64,000 nt of DNA from Myotis daubentonii (lineage: Eukaryota; Chordata; Mammalia; Chiroptera; Vespertilionidae). A program made the position numbers and the translations under genes. Below the pieces are notes generated by a model. It made no database searches and was not told the DNA's origin. It worked only from the letters and a program-made list of their open reading frames with translations. The number at the start of each line of letters is the position of its first letter. Position 1 is the first letter of the stretch. Where the stretch lies: contig NC_081846.1 of NCBI RefSeq assembly GCF_963259705.1, positions 61,557,722-61,621,721 of the forward strand, read 5' to 3'. Below are positions 45,486-56,679 of the stretch, in pieces.

Positions 45486-46481
45486 GTCAATATTATAAGA
45501 AAATTTTCCCCAACTTTCCAGATAAACAGTGCAAAAACAGAATAGGTGTTAAAAAAAAAAAGTTTATCTAAATATTTCTAAATAACAGCAGAATAAATAA
45601 GAATTAGCTATATTTTATCATTTTTATCTTGACATTGAATTCATATTTGAGGACTTATATAAAAATAATTTGGCTAGCTAGAAAATATTAGTTATGGGAA
45701 GGAAATGTTTAAAGATTTAATAAAAATTTAATCTTCACAGTTCATTCTTATAGCAATTTCTGTTGCCTGGTTACCATGAGGCAGAGCAAACTAACTACAT
45801 AAGAATTATCACAACTATACTAAAAATAATGAACATTTCTTATCTCCCTGTTCTATTCTTAAATACTTCATTACAAAATAGAGTGAAAAATTATATGCTT
45901 AATAATAGGCATTGAATATATAAACTGTTTTCTTCATTCTTTGTTGAGTCTTCTAACCTCCTAGGTATATAACTGATGAATATATCTTTAGTTTTATAGA
46001 GAAAAATACCTTATAGCATCTGACCAGTGAGTCATCCAAAGTGTTCTGTTGTTGACAACAGACTTGTTTTTGATAAGCACTACGGAGATAAGAAATGAAT
46101 AATGTACAGTCAAGATAAGGAATGTATAAAATGAACATCTGTTGTTTTTGCTGTCTAAAGGTCCTCACACCTTTTTTCTAGTAATAAAATCCCTCTGACA
46201 TGGGGGAACCCATTCCTTGTAGTTTAAGCAAAGTTGAACTTAACACATTTCAGACCACAGAGGTTGGTATAGGACCCCTAACTGAACAGTTTTGCATCTC
46301 ATAGGCCACAGCAATTGGGCACATTATCTAAGAAGTCTAACATACTTTTCAGTGAAGTTTACTATCTGTACTGTAAGAGAGAGCTTTGGGGTCTCCTTTC
46401 TGGATTGTGATCTGTAAGAATATAGGCTTGTGGTTATCATAGGCTATATTTACCACCTTTGGGGGAGATCCTGTTTGAGAA
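45486..46481. other. Unassigned AT-rich stretch
   Basis: No gene or named repeat seen. Confidence 0.45.
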
Positions 46482-46877
46482 TCCTATATAATAAAAGCCT
46501 AATATGCTAAGTGTCCGGTCGTCCAGTTGTCTGTTCAATCAAAGAGTAATATGCTAATGATATGCTAAGGCCACTCAAACGCTCACTATGACATGCACTG
46601 ACCATCAGGGGGCAGACAGTCGACCGGTCGACCATTTGCTATGATGTGCACTGACCATCAGGGGGCAGATGCTCCAACCGGTATATCAGCTTGCTGCTGG
46701 GGTCCGGCTGATCGAGACTAAGCAAGACAGGCTGGACACGCCCTGGAGCCCTCCTACATTCCCTCCCCGGCTGGCCAACCTCCCACGTGCCTCCCCAGCC
46801 TGGATCATGCACCGGTGGGGTCCATTGGCCTGGTCTGTGCCTTCTTGCAATCTTGGCTAAAGGGACCCTCCCTCTAG
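46482..46877 (+). mobile_element. Helitron with atypical 3' end
   Basis: Starts TCCTATATAATAAAAGCC and ends CTAG (46877), but the GTGCAC hairpin usual before CTAG is absent ('gggaccctccctctag' instead). A 32-bp block 'ctatga..tgcactgaccatca' is duplicated (46585-46615 and 46639-46668); each copy carries a ccatcagggggcag motif. Confidence 0.85.
46602..46668 (+). promoter_or_regulatory. Two CTCF-core-like motifs
   Basis: ccatcagggggcag occurs at 46602-46615 and 46655-46668, each one substitution from CCACNAGGGGGCAG, same orientation, inside the Helitron. Confidence 0.4.
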
Positions 46878-47221
46878 TAAAGTCAATAAAAAGAAGAAGC
46901 AAAGCTGAGTGATAGTCATTTGGAACCAGCTCTTCCTTTGGCATTTATGGTTACAGTAGCCAATATACTCCCTTTTTTGCCTAAATTGATTTGATCTAAG
47001 TTTCTATTATAAGCAAAAAAACTGACAGATACAATTCTCTCAACCACGGAGTTACTTAATTCCCTCTTGAATATAGTTATATTTAGGAACCTAGGATTTA
47101 AAAATGAGTTTGTTAAGATAACTACCAGCTGTATAAAGTCATATTTCCTTTCATTTTTCTTTAAAATATCTCAAATGTTAAGTAGTGATAGCAAATTGAA
47201 ATTCTGTGGTTATAGATCAGA
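46878..47221. other. Unassigned stretch
   Basis: Nothing recognised. Confidence 0.4.
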
Positions 47222-47535
47222 GATTTTTCAACTGGTATATCGCAAAAATTTTTTAAACATGAAATACCTCACTATTTAGTCAGGGGTACTAACCTCTTTT
47301 CTCTGTGATTGTTTAAAAAAAATGACAACAGCCAATACAATAGCTGTTTAGTGTGAATGAATCAAAATTATTGATTCATTTAATAATTTAAAAAGATATC
47401 AGATTTGTATGAATGAATCAAAATTATACTTATTTTTGGTCAGATAAGCAAAAAATATATCTGTTGGTGTGCCACAGAATTTTAGCAATTAGTTTATGTG
47501 TGCCATGAGATTTTAAAAAGGTTAATAGTTGAGCA
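47222..47535 (+). mobile_element. Old hAT-like repeat
   Basis: Contains 'gtgtgccacagaattttagc' and 'tgtgccatgagattttaaaa', shared with 12977-13065. It has an internal duplication of 'tgaatgaatcaaaattat' (47355, 47411). Ends are not clear. Confidence 0.5.
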
Positions 47536-47825
47536 GAATGATTTTTTAAAATCTCTTTCAAAAACTATCTCACTTCAATAATATGAGGCCTTAAATTTTA
47601 TCACTGAAGGTTTATGTTCAGCCTTACCACCTCCCTGCAGTCCTCTTTTAAGAAATACATAACACTGAGGCACTTATATCTTAGCGTGAATTATTCAGAC
47701 AGTTTTTCGCCATGACAGGAAAAGATATGTGCCAAAAGTTGCAAAAGGAAGACAAAAACTAAAAGGATCAAGAGAATGAGAAAAGCCACTGACTAAGAGA
47801 AAATATTTTCAAAAGACATATCTCC

Positions 47826-48463
47826 TATTTCACTATGTCAAAGAGATATCTGCACCCCCATATTCATAGCAGCATTGTTACAATAGCCAAAACAGGGAAG
47901 CAACCTGAGTTCCACTAACAGGTGAATGGATAAAGAGAATGTGGTATAAGTGGAATAAAAAAGGAAAGTCATAAAAAGAAGGAAATCCTGCCATTTGCAA
48001 CAGCTTGGATGAAACTTGAGGGCATTATGCTAAGTGAAATAAGTCAGAAAGAGAAAGAAGTACTGTATGATTTCACTTATATGTAGAATCTAAAAAAATA
48101 ATCTCATAGAAAAAGATATCAGATTTGTGTGCCATGGCAGAGTGTGGGGGGTGAGAGAATTGGATGAAGGTGGCCAAAAGGTAAAAACTATAAACTTTAA
48201 GATGAATAAGTACTGAGAATGTAATATACAACATGGTGACTGTAGTTAAAGCTTCTGTATGGTATATTTGAAAGTTGCTAAGAGAGTAAATCCTAAAAGT
48301 TCACAAGGAAAAAAATACTTTTTGTATCTATATGAGATGATGAATGTTAACTAAACTTACCAGGGCAGTCGTTTCTCATTGTATGCAAGTCAAGTCATTC
48401 TATTGTGCACCTTAAGTGTATAGTGCTGTTCATCATTTATATCTCAGTAAAACTGAAAGAAAA
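47826..48463 (+). mobile_element. Old L1 3' end (L1MA-type)
   Basis: 'gatatctgcacccccatatt', 'attatgctaagtgaaataag', 'taatatacaacatggtgact' and 'attctattgtgcaccttaag' in correct order for an L1MA-type ORF2 end plus 3' UTR. Confidence 0.88.
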
Positions 48464-48770
48464 AAATGTTTTAATGTTAACATTAAGAATATACTTCCTA
48501 AATCCTTTCAGGCATTTTAAGCAATGAAAACTGTTCAAGTATATATATATTATTCCTGAGTCAGATTATATTTTCATTCAAGTCAGTCTTGGAACCATTA
48601 AAACTATAAAGCATTTAACCAATTTTATTGAGATCTATTTCTACCTAGAAGACAGCCTTTCCAGAATTTTTAAAAAGCCTCTTACAATATTCTTATCTAC
48701 ATATTATCTTTATGTTTTTAATATCATGGGTAAATTAATGATAGCAATGTGTTGTGATAAAATTGCTTCT

Positions 48771-49005
48771 TTTTTTTAAAAGCCTCATCTGAGGATATGT
48801 TTTTAATGATTTTGAGAGAGAGGTCGTGCACAAAAGAAAAAGGTAAGAGAGAGAGAGAAAGATAGATTAGTTGTCTCCTGCAGGAGGCGCCTAGACCGGG
48901 GATGGAAACTGAAACCACAGGTATGTACCTTGATCTGGAATTGAACTCACAATCTTTTGGTGTATGGGATGATGTGCCAACCAATTGAGCTATCCAACCA
49001 GGAAG
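48771..49005 (-). mobile_element. Ves SINE
   Basis: Antisense copy with TSD aaattgcttct at 48760-48770 and 49006-49016. Confidence 0.93.
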
Positions 49006-49124
49006 AAATTGCTTCTATTTGAAATAGGAAAAAAAAATGGATTTTTGGATTTCCAGTGGGATTTTGTGTTTATTTGTTTTCTGGCTTATCTAAAATTTCA
49101 CCATGCTGTACCAGGTCCTCATAT

Positions 49125-49310
49125 TTTAATATGATCAGAATCACACCTCAGATGCATTTTAATAACTTAAGTTCTGAGGCCTTAACCCCAGAGCATCTGA
49201 TTCTTTAGGTCTGAATGAAACCAAGGAATATGCACTTTTCACCAACATCTTAGGTAATATTAATGCAGGTGGTCCTTAATTTTCATTTTGAGGAACACTA
49301 GGAACACTAG
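49125..49310. mobile_element. MER5-like old hAT MITE
   Basis: 'cagaatcacacctcagatgc', 'cccagagcatctgattcttt' and 'aatattaatgcaggtggtcc' resemble the MER5 group; right end a degraded TIR. Confidence 0.7.
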
Positions 49311-50417
49311 ACAAAATTTACTTTCCCTTTAGAAAAATTATTTGTTTTTATTATGTGGAAATGTAAAAAAATATATATATTTATTTTCATATATAAACAA
49401 CACTCAATTCACTTATGAAATATAAGAGAAAAATCCTCCCTTAATTTGAATTCTTGTTCACTTTGTGCATTACACATTATTAATATATTTTACATAGAGT
49501 TTGAACTATTAACCCTATAATATTTTTATGATAAAAGTCCATATGATTCATATATTTGTTTCACTAGAGACTTTGACAACTGTTTAAGTTATCACTTGAC
49601 AGTACAATAGCAGTATTTTTACATTTTCCTTCGCCTATGAAAATATTTACTCTTAAGCCCCCAGAATTAACAACACTTTCCTATCTTAAGGATCTGTATA
49701 TCAAAACGAAGGAATTTCTGAAATTTTCTTGGGAATTTCCCCCAAAGATATTTACTAACTACATCTTGTCTAATCTTTTCCATTGCTCCTATAAGAAGTT
49801 ACATTTCTTTACGCATCGTAACAGAGAACATTACAAACACAAACTTGAAAGCTCATGTAGGATTTAAGCCAGATAAAACTTAAAAAACAACTATATGTCT
49901 TCCAGAGAATTGCCTTTCAGCAGCATTGAAAATGCATAGTTCGATACCAAACAGCAAATATATGCAATGTTTTCCAAGATGGAACATAAGGTCTCAGTCT
50001 ATTTTAAGAGGAAGAAAAGATTGGAAAATATCCCAGAAATGTCATTGTGGGAGCAGGCTGAACAACCCACTAGTATAAAAAGAATTTTTTAAAAAAGCAA
50101 TCACATCACACATTTATTAAATTTAGGGAAGACAGTAGGATAAAAAGTGTTAGATTTCCTTAGGGAAAATATTCAAGTGAAACTAAGTTAGTTCTAAACT
50201 ATAATTGACCATTACAGTTTAGTAGAAGCTGGTCTTAATCATGGGACCAGAAGAGATCACAGACATTTAAGTGGTCATTTTCCCACCTTCAGTAGAGTTG
50301 TACCTAAGACACCTAAGATTAATAAATAATATATCTCAGTTTAAATCCCTGCAGAGGAAAACATTTTATAAATCATTCATTTTTTCTGTTAAATAACCAA
50401 TGCACAGGTTGAATCTA
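49311..50417. other. Unassigned AT-rich stretch
   Basis: No gene seen. 50418-50470 is a short antisense L2 end ('cttcgtttattcaatcc', 'ccactatgtgttgg'). Confidence 0.45.
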
Positions 50418-50470
50418 TTTCATTCCTTCGTTTATTCAATCCAAAACTATTAAGACCCCACTATGTGTTG

Positions 50471-50859
50471 GTTCACAAACTGACCTGTCCTGACCCGCGG
50501 GACAACAACGGGGGAACGAAGAGATACCCTAGGAGAATGAGACAAACAAGGGACACGAGAGAATGGAGGCAAGACAAGATTCTGATCAAGCCTCAAATTT
50601 TATTTTTTACAGCAGCAGATTATATTTGCTCCAGGGGCGACGGTGGGTAACAGGGGTGGGTAGCGATTAGCCTATCAGCAAGTGGAAGCTGTTTGTTTGT
50701 GATGTGACAAATGGTGTGTGACGGTTATTCTTTATTGTTAGCTACAGGACACGCGTGGCTTCCAGCAACTGGGAACTGGAACTTTTAGTTTCTAGCAACT
50801 GGGAACTAGAGACTTCTAGTTTCTAAGATGGAGTTGCTTGTGCCATGGCTCCCAACACT
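50471..50859 (-). mobile_element. LTR, antisense (probable solo)
   Basis: Reverse complement starts tgttgggagccatggc, has 'aaaaaataaaatttgaggc' (poly(A)-signal type, about 50604) and a U5-like stretch ending near 'gtcaggacaggtca'. Tandem 'ctagcaactgggaact' units lie within it. No TSD found; edges approximate. Confidence 0.6.
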
Positions 50860-51240
50860 GGCCACCATACACGAAGAGCAAGGAGAGACTGAGGAAAGAG
50901 GCAGACCACTCCAGATTGGTAGGTGGCAGTTTTAATAAACAAGGAAACTTAAGAGGCTCATCCTAAGTAGTTGCAAGATGAGTAGATTTCTGTATCCACC
51001 CTCCAGAATCTTAAAGTTTACATAAAGGCCTTAACTGGGTTCAGTCATGTATATTGTCCATATAGTCTCAGCAACATGTTGCTCTCTCAAGGTTGTGCCC
51101 TTGAACACAGCTCCTGCTGTGGGAATGGTGGGGGAGAGCATGCATTCTAAGCACAGTGATGAGGTGAGGAGTGCCCCATTGCTCAGGTCTAGCTCACGGG
51201 TCAACCAGTGGCCACAGCCTCTCAATGACCTCACCCAATA
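50860..51240 (-). mobile_element. Adjacent LTR-like segment, antisense
   Basis: Reverse complement contains 'taaactttaagattctggag', 'cttgtttattaaaactgcc' and a U5-like end next to the preceding LTR. It looks like a second, different LTR; family and edges not secured. Confidence 0.4.
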
Positions 51241-51479
51241 TCAAGTACAAGATATATCACTGCTAGAAGCTCCAGACAAAACTAGGAAATTTATTCAAAC
51301 TAAGTTGTGCATTTTCCACTTTAATATCTAGAAAACTCGGGGGGAAATAACAGCCTTTCAACACAGAAGACTAAACTGTGTAAACTCCCATCTCATTATG
51401 GAAACAGAAAAAGGATTGATAAAGTATAACCCATTATTTAATATATAAAGATTAACTCAAAAGAAAAGGAAAAGGAAAA

Positions 51480-52720
51480 TTCCAAGGTATAAGGAAAAAA
51501 TAGTAAGAAAACTGGTAGCCATAGTGGAGAACGCAGGAGTCAATGCATCAGGTGCTCAGGGATAGAATGCCTGGGCATAAGTCCTATGGACTCAGGACTG
51601 CAAATACCAAACAAGGCTGGGAGATGTGCCCGGATAAGGCGAAGAGCTGGAATTGAATTTCTTGCAAAGCAAGGAAGCTTTGAATTGATAAAACTCTATG
51701 AAAATAAGAATAGAATAGTTTCACCAACTCAAGAAGCAGCAAGCAAACAGCCCATGAAAAATGAAACACCAGCCTTATACCTGCACATGAGTAAGTAGTC
51801 CAAATTTATACCACTCACACATTATTGAAACCTAAAACCCAGAATTTAACATAGAAAATTGTGAAATTCTAGGACTTTCGCAGAAACAAACCTAAAAATG
51901 TTTTGCAGATTCACACAGAATAAACACACTCATTGAAAATGCGCTCATAATAAAAATTTCTAAAGCATATAAAGGAATAATGCATCATGATAAATAGTAC
52001 TGAGACAGGATGAACAGGAAGATTAGAAACCCAAGAAACTTGAGATACTACATCAGTCCTAAGATAATTTTTTAAGTATTTTAAAAAAGAATGAAAAATA
52101 TAATGAAAGTACAGGAATAAAAATCATAGATTTTAAAATGTAATATTTGGTACTAAAATTTCAATAGACTAAACAATTGGTTAAACACAGAAAGAAGCTG
52201 AACATCTGGCTAAGCTGAAGGAAGAAATGATAAACTGGAGGATAAGTCTAAGGAAATTACCCAGAAGTAGCACTAATTTTAAAAGGAGATGAAAAACATA
52301 GAAGACTGGTTAAGAGGGAGTTTAGAATGAAAAATTTTATCATGCATTCAATATGTGTCCCAGTAAGATGGAATAAAGAAAATTGGGGAGAGGCAAGAGT
52401 CAGTGAGTAAAAATATTTCCTTAACTGAAAGAAGCAGAGGGTTCACAGAGGCAAATAACAATAATTACCTAAACACATTAAAGTAATATTGAAAATTATC
52501 TGAGATAAAGAGAAAAGTATTACAAGCAACCAGAGGGAAAAAATCCTCAAAGGAATAACAATTAGATAAACAACAGACTCTCCATTAAGAGCAAAAGAAG
52601 CCAAGTAGAATTACCTCCTTCAAAGTGTTGAAGGAAAACAGTCAAACAGAATTAGGAACTCAGGTAAAATAGCATTCAAGAGTAAAGCAAAAATAAATAT
52701 ATTTGTATAAAAACAGGGAA
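51480..52720 (+). mobile_element. Old HAL1/L1 ORF1 remnant
   Basis: Diverged 5' UTR-like region, then ORF1-like wording near the end ('gagaaaagtattacaagcaa', 'caaagtgttgaaggaaaac', 'caagagtaaagc') that matches the L1/HAL1 ORF1 C-terminal domain. No ORF2 follows. A Helitron abuts at about 52725. Confidence 0.55.
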
Positions 52721-52724
52721 TGAG

Positions 52725-53025
52725 ATAGTTTGCCACCCAGAGATTCTTGGATGTTGGCTGCCCAGCCACCCAGGGCCGGCCCGAGGCACAGGCAAGCCTT
52801 GGATGGTGGCTGTCCAGCCACCCAGGGCCTCCCAAGGCTCAGGTAACCAGGGCCAGCCAAGGTGCGCTGCCGGCAGTGGCAGCAGCAGAGGTGTGATGAG
52901 AGTGTCACCTTTCCCTGATCGCCAGGTTGCCTCCCACCCCTGAGGGCTCCCAGACTGTGAGAAAGGCAAGCCAGGATGAGGGACCTCCCCTCCAGTGCAT
53001 GAATTTTCATGCACTGGGCCTCTAG
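52725..53025 (+). mobile_element. Helitron, 5'-incomplete
   Basis: The 3' end is perfect (hairpin gtgcatgaattttcatgcac, CTAG at 53022-53025), but no TCCTATATAATAAAAG start is found. Two about 52-bp repeats with 'ccagccacccagggcc' lie at 52750-52855. Confidence 0.82.
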
Positions 53026-53275
53026 TATAATATAAGCTTAATATGCAAATTGACCAAATGGCAGAATAACCAGCAGAATGACTGGTTGCTATGATGCACA
53101 CGACCACTAGGGGGCAGATGCTCAACACAGCCTGAAGGCCCCAGGCCAGCCAAGGCAGGTGCCAGCGGGGGCCCCCCCCCCGACTGCCCTGCCAGTTGCC
53201 CTGGAGATAGGCCCTAATTGTCGGCGAGGCCTAGGGACATTACCCATACATGAATTCTGTGCACCGGACCTCTAG
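53026..53275 (+). mobile_element. Helitron abutting the previous one
   Basis: Begins directly after CTAG with 'tataatataagcttaatatg' (Helitron 5' motif lacking its first bases) and ends 'ctgtgcaccggacctctag' at 53275. Head-to-tail with the preceding copy. Confidence 0.85.
53104..53117 (+). promoter_or_regulatory. CTCF-core-like motif in Helitron
   Basis: ccactagggggcag matches CCACNAGGGGGCAG at all fixed positions. Binding is not shown. Confidence 0.5.
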
Positions 53276-53776
53276 TTGAAATATAAAGAAGATGCTTAAA
53301 AACTTCTTGGTCCCAAACAAGCTTATCATTTCTCTCCCTTGTATGTAAGCTGATTCAAATAGCCTTACCTTCTCTACTTATAACACTGTTTCATCTTTAG
53401 CTCCTGAACAAGGAAAAAACAGGGTTTATTCTCCTTGTGGCATTCATGAACTAAACTGAAATTTTATCATTTGTGCCAATCTCTTGTATCTAATGCTTCT
53501 CCTATATTTTACTGAGATTGAGATTACCCAGGAGATGGAGAGGGTACCATCATTATTTATTTCAAGTTTTACTTGATTCTTTGAAGCAGGTCCGATAACC
53601 TGGGAATAATATTAATATTTAAGAAAACAATATAGGCTGCAGTCTCTAAAGGTAAGATTAAGAGAGGAATTCTCTTATAGTCAATATTGCACCAGAAACT
53701 TAACCAGAATGATAAGAAGAAGAAAAAAGACATAAGGACAAAAAGGAAGAAAAAATTATTTTATAATTACTCATCT
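53276..53776. other. Unassigned stretch
   Basis: Nothing recognised. Confidence 0.4.
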
Positions 53777-53788
53777 AGAAAATATACA

Positions 53789-53985
53789 GCCCTACCTGGT
53801 TTTGTTCAGCCTGTGGAGTGAAGGTTCCCAGGTTCGATTCCTGTAAAGGGCACATGCCCAGGTTGTGGGCTCGATCCCCAGTAGGGGGTGTGCAGCCAAC
53901 CAATGATTCTCTCTCATCCTTGATGTTTCTATCTCTCTCTCCCTCTGCCTTCCTCTCTAAAATCAATAAAAATATATTTAAAAAA
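53789..53985 (+). mobile_element. Ves SINE
   Basis: B box ggttcgattcc, 'ccaggttgtgggctcgatcc', CT-rich block. TSD agaaaatataca / agaaaatctaca (53777-53788, 53986-53997). Part of the A-box region is missing. Confidence 0.9.
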
Positions 53986-54590
53986 AGAAAATCTACAAAC
54001 TACTAGTAATAAGAGTATTTAATAAACTTGTTAAAAATAAGTCTAATATATGAATATCAGTGTTTCCATATCAGCAATATACTGTTAGAGAATGTGATTT
54101 TCAAAAGTTCCCATTTTCATTACCTATAAAAGTTATAGGGGGCCTAGTAAAAACTTAACCAAAGATGTTCAAGACCCAGGAGGGCAATTTTAAAACTTTG
54201 TGAAAGAAATAAGACAGACCTAAATAAATGAGCAGATATGTCATACCCAAAACCAAAACAGGTTTTTATGGACTGCCGGGAGCCCGTCCATCCTTGCTGT
54301 TTCAAAGGACCTGGCATATATGGCATACTGTTCTTAAAATGTTTGCTCACCTTCTTGACACTATGTGTTTTAACCAAGGTCTCCTCTCTGAGAAAGGTTG
54401 TTTCCCCAGGTAGGGATTTTCCCCTGAAGTTAGGGAGGGAATAAAACCCCTCAACTAAGTGCCAGGCGGGTAATTAATCACTTTAACTACGACCAATCAT
54501 GCTTAAGCTACATAATCTTTACCCCCTGGAATGGAGATAAGAAACGCCCTAACCTTTGGAATAGAGATTGATAGGATTGGAATCAACTGG

Positions 54591-54598
54591 TATAAATA
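54591..54598 (+). promoter_or_regulatory. LTR TATA box
   Basis: TATAAATA inside the solo LTR, about 320 bp from its start, just upstream of the repeat-rich region. Confidence 0.6.
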
Positions 54599-54609
54599 CA
54601 GATGCAACA

Positions 54610-55025
54610 AGACAGCAAGAGACAGAACTTAGAAGACAGAACCAAGAGGCACAGAACCTAGACACAGAACCTAGAGAAGAACCTAGAGACAGAACATGGC
54701 AAAAGATCCTGGACAGAAACTGGCCTCAGAACCTAGAGACAGAACCTAGTGAGAGAACATGGCAAAAGATCCTGGACTGAACCTGACTACAGAAATTGGC
54801 AAGAGAACCTGACTAGAACCTGGTGACTGAACCTCGCTGGAGAACCTGGACAGAACCTGGCTGGAGAACCTAGCGAGGGAACATGGCTACAGAACCTGGC
54901 TGGAGAACCTGGAGAACCTAGCAAGAGAACATGGACACAGAACCTGGCTGGAGATCCGAACCAGAACTTCGCTGGAGATCCAGACCAGAACTTGGCTGGA
55001 GATCCTGGCTAGAGATCCTGGCTAG
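54610..55025 (+). repeat. Degenerate purine-rich repeats within LTR
   Basis: Roughly 20 irregular units built on gaacctggctggaga / cagaacctagaga. One higher-order block (ending acatggcaaaagatcctgga) is repeated near 54690 and 54755. It lies downstream of the TATA box, so it would be in the R/U5 part of a transcript. Confidence 0.85.
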
Positions 55026-55162
55026 GCTGCTGATCAACTGAACGCTGTCTCCGTGTCATTCCTTCTTCACCGACTCCATCCACACCTTTGGGGACCCCTG
55101 GACCTGCTGGGGTTGGACCCCAGCAATGGACCTTGGCAAGTGGACACTAAACGTTAAATGTA

Positions 55163-56666
55163 CCCCAGGGGGCCTGAGGCTTCCTTCTCTCAGTGGCCCT
55201 GGCCCCTTGGGAACTCACCCACACAAAAGCACAACTCTCACACATCATCGCCACTGACACCACACCACCCTGCCACTGTTACTGTCCTCACTTGTGCTAC
55301 TTCTCATTGCCTGTCCCCACATGTTGGCCACCTTTGTGACTACCACCATGGAGGTCATGGGCACCTGCTGGGAAGGACTGGAGCAAAGGAGGGTGGGCTT
55401 CCTTACTCTGGTGCCCATCCTCAGCCTCATTCCACACCCCATCCCCTGCCCTACAGGCCTGGCCCACAGCCTCTCAGATTCTCGGGTTAAGGCTTGGTTT
55501 CTGACAAGGGTCCTACCCACCTTGTGGACAGGGCTCTTCTTTTCTCTCCCTCCTGGTGGACCCCTTGCAGGACTGGACTTTGGCATGGGCCCTGGGAAGG
55601 GAACTGCTAGGTCTTCTGTCAGAGAAGCCCCTAGACCAGAGGTGGGCAAACTTTTTGACTCGAGGGCCACAATGGGTTCTTAAACTGGACCGGAGGGCCA
55701 GAACAAAAGCATGGATGGAGTGTTTGTGTGAACTAATATAAAGTCAAAGTAAACATGATTACATAAAAGGGTATGGTCTTTTTTTTTTTTAGTTTTATTC
55801 ATTTCAAATGGGCCGGTTCCGGCCCGCGGGCCGTAGTTTGCCCACGGCTGCCCTAGACACAGGCCAAGGAGAGGCCCAGGAGCAGCTATAACCTTAGTGG
55901 AGAGACAGAGGCAAGAGCACAGGCTGTCTTGTCCTGGCCCCTGCCTTCGTGAAGTGGCCCTGACACATGAAGCTCTGGAGCAGGTCCAAGGCCAGCACAG
56001 AGCCTGCACGCGGTTTCCTCCTGCTCTGCTGCTGCCCCTCCAGTGGCCAAGCCTTTCTCCTCACTCCCCAGACTGGTCCCAGGCCCAGAGAGGCCACTGG
56101 GAGAGGTGAGGACAGACTGCCTGGCTCCATCTCTGCCTCAGAGGCCCTGCAGTCCCTGGTTATGGGGTGACCTTTGGGGACGAGCTGGCCATGGGGGAGC
56201 AAGGCAGGGGACTGCTCTCCAACCCGGCCAGTATTGCTGTGCCTTCAAGGACCGACCTGTCATGAGGTCATCAGCTAGCCACTCTCTCCACTCTGGCTGG
56301 CCCATTTGTCACCTTGAGTTTTCACTCTTTGATATCCAACAGCAATACTTACAGGGGTACATGGTACCCCAGAGTTTCTCTAGTCCTGCTTTTTATAAAA
56401 ATAAAGAGGCAGGACCCCAAGCAGAGCATCCTGGGGCCTGGGGCTCCCCATGACACTTTGTGCGGCCCCAGGCCCATATGCAGCATTGATAAGCAGCTGG
56501 ACCCTGGGCTCAGTGGGGAGGGAGTTCTGTCTTCATACCCCCACCCAGACCAAAGCTAGGGATCTGGGTTTTTATTGTTGTTGTTGTTTTAACAACTAAG
56601 CATTTCTCTTCTGTACAGACCCAATAAAACCTCCTATGATTTGCACCTAAAAAACAAAACAAAAAC
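55163..56666 (+). pseudogene. Processed retrocopy of an unrecognised transcript
   Basis: A GC-rich 1.5-kb block (1.3 kb without its hAT) with the hallmarks of L1-mediated retroposition: AATAAA in 'cccaataaaacctcc' (about 56619) followed by an A-rich tail (56648-56665), and a flanking direct repeat aacgttaaatgta / aacattaaatgta (about 55150-55162 and 56664-56676, one mismatch). No intron-like sequence is evident. Frames of up to 141 codons exist (for example 55294-55683 + with a hydrophobic start, MLLLIACPHML), but frames overlap on both strands and part of that one lies in the hAT, so I do not call a protein. Much may be 3' UTR. The parent gene is not identified. Confidence 0.75.
55637..55850. 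mobile_element. hAT MITE, 'gggcaaac' family
   Basis: 214 bp, perfect 8-bp TSD ccctagac at 55629-55636 and 55851-55858, inserted in the retrocopy. Confidence 0.95.
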
Positions 56667-56679
56667 ATTAAATGTAAAA

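Larger units (their letters stand above)
54274..55125 (+). mobile_element. Solo LTR, class II (betaretrovirus-like) type
   Basis: 852 bp bounded by TG (tgccgggagcc) and CA (ccccagca) with a perfect 6-bp TSD atggac at 54268-54273 and 55126-55131. A 6-bp TSD is typical of ERVK/class II proviruses. A TATA box lies at 54591-54598, and an unusual repeat-rich segment follows it (54610-55025). No viral genes adjoin it, so it is a recombined solo LTR; the intact TSD points to modest age. Confidence 0.85.

Noticed and set aside
54274..55125. Complete provirus
   Set aside because: Only one LTR lies between the two copies of the 6-bp TSD; there is no internal viral sequence.
55294..55683. 129-codon frame with a hydrophobic start
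   Set aside because: It ends within the hAT insertion, overlaps other frames on both strands and sits in a processed retrocopy, so I do not call it coding.
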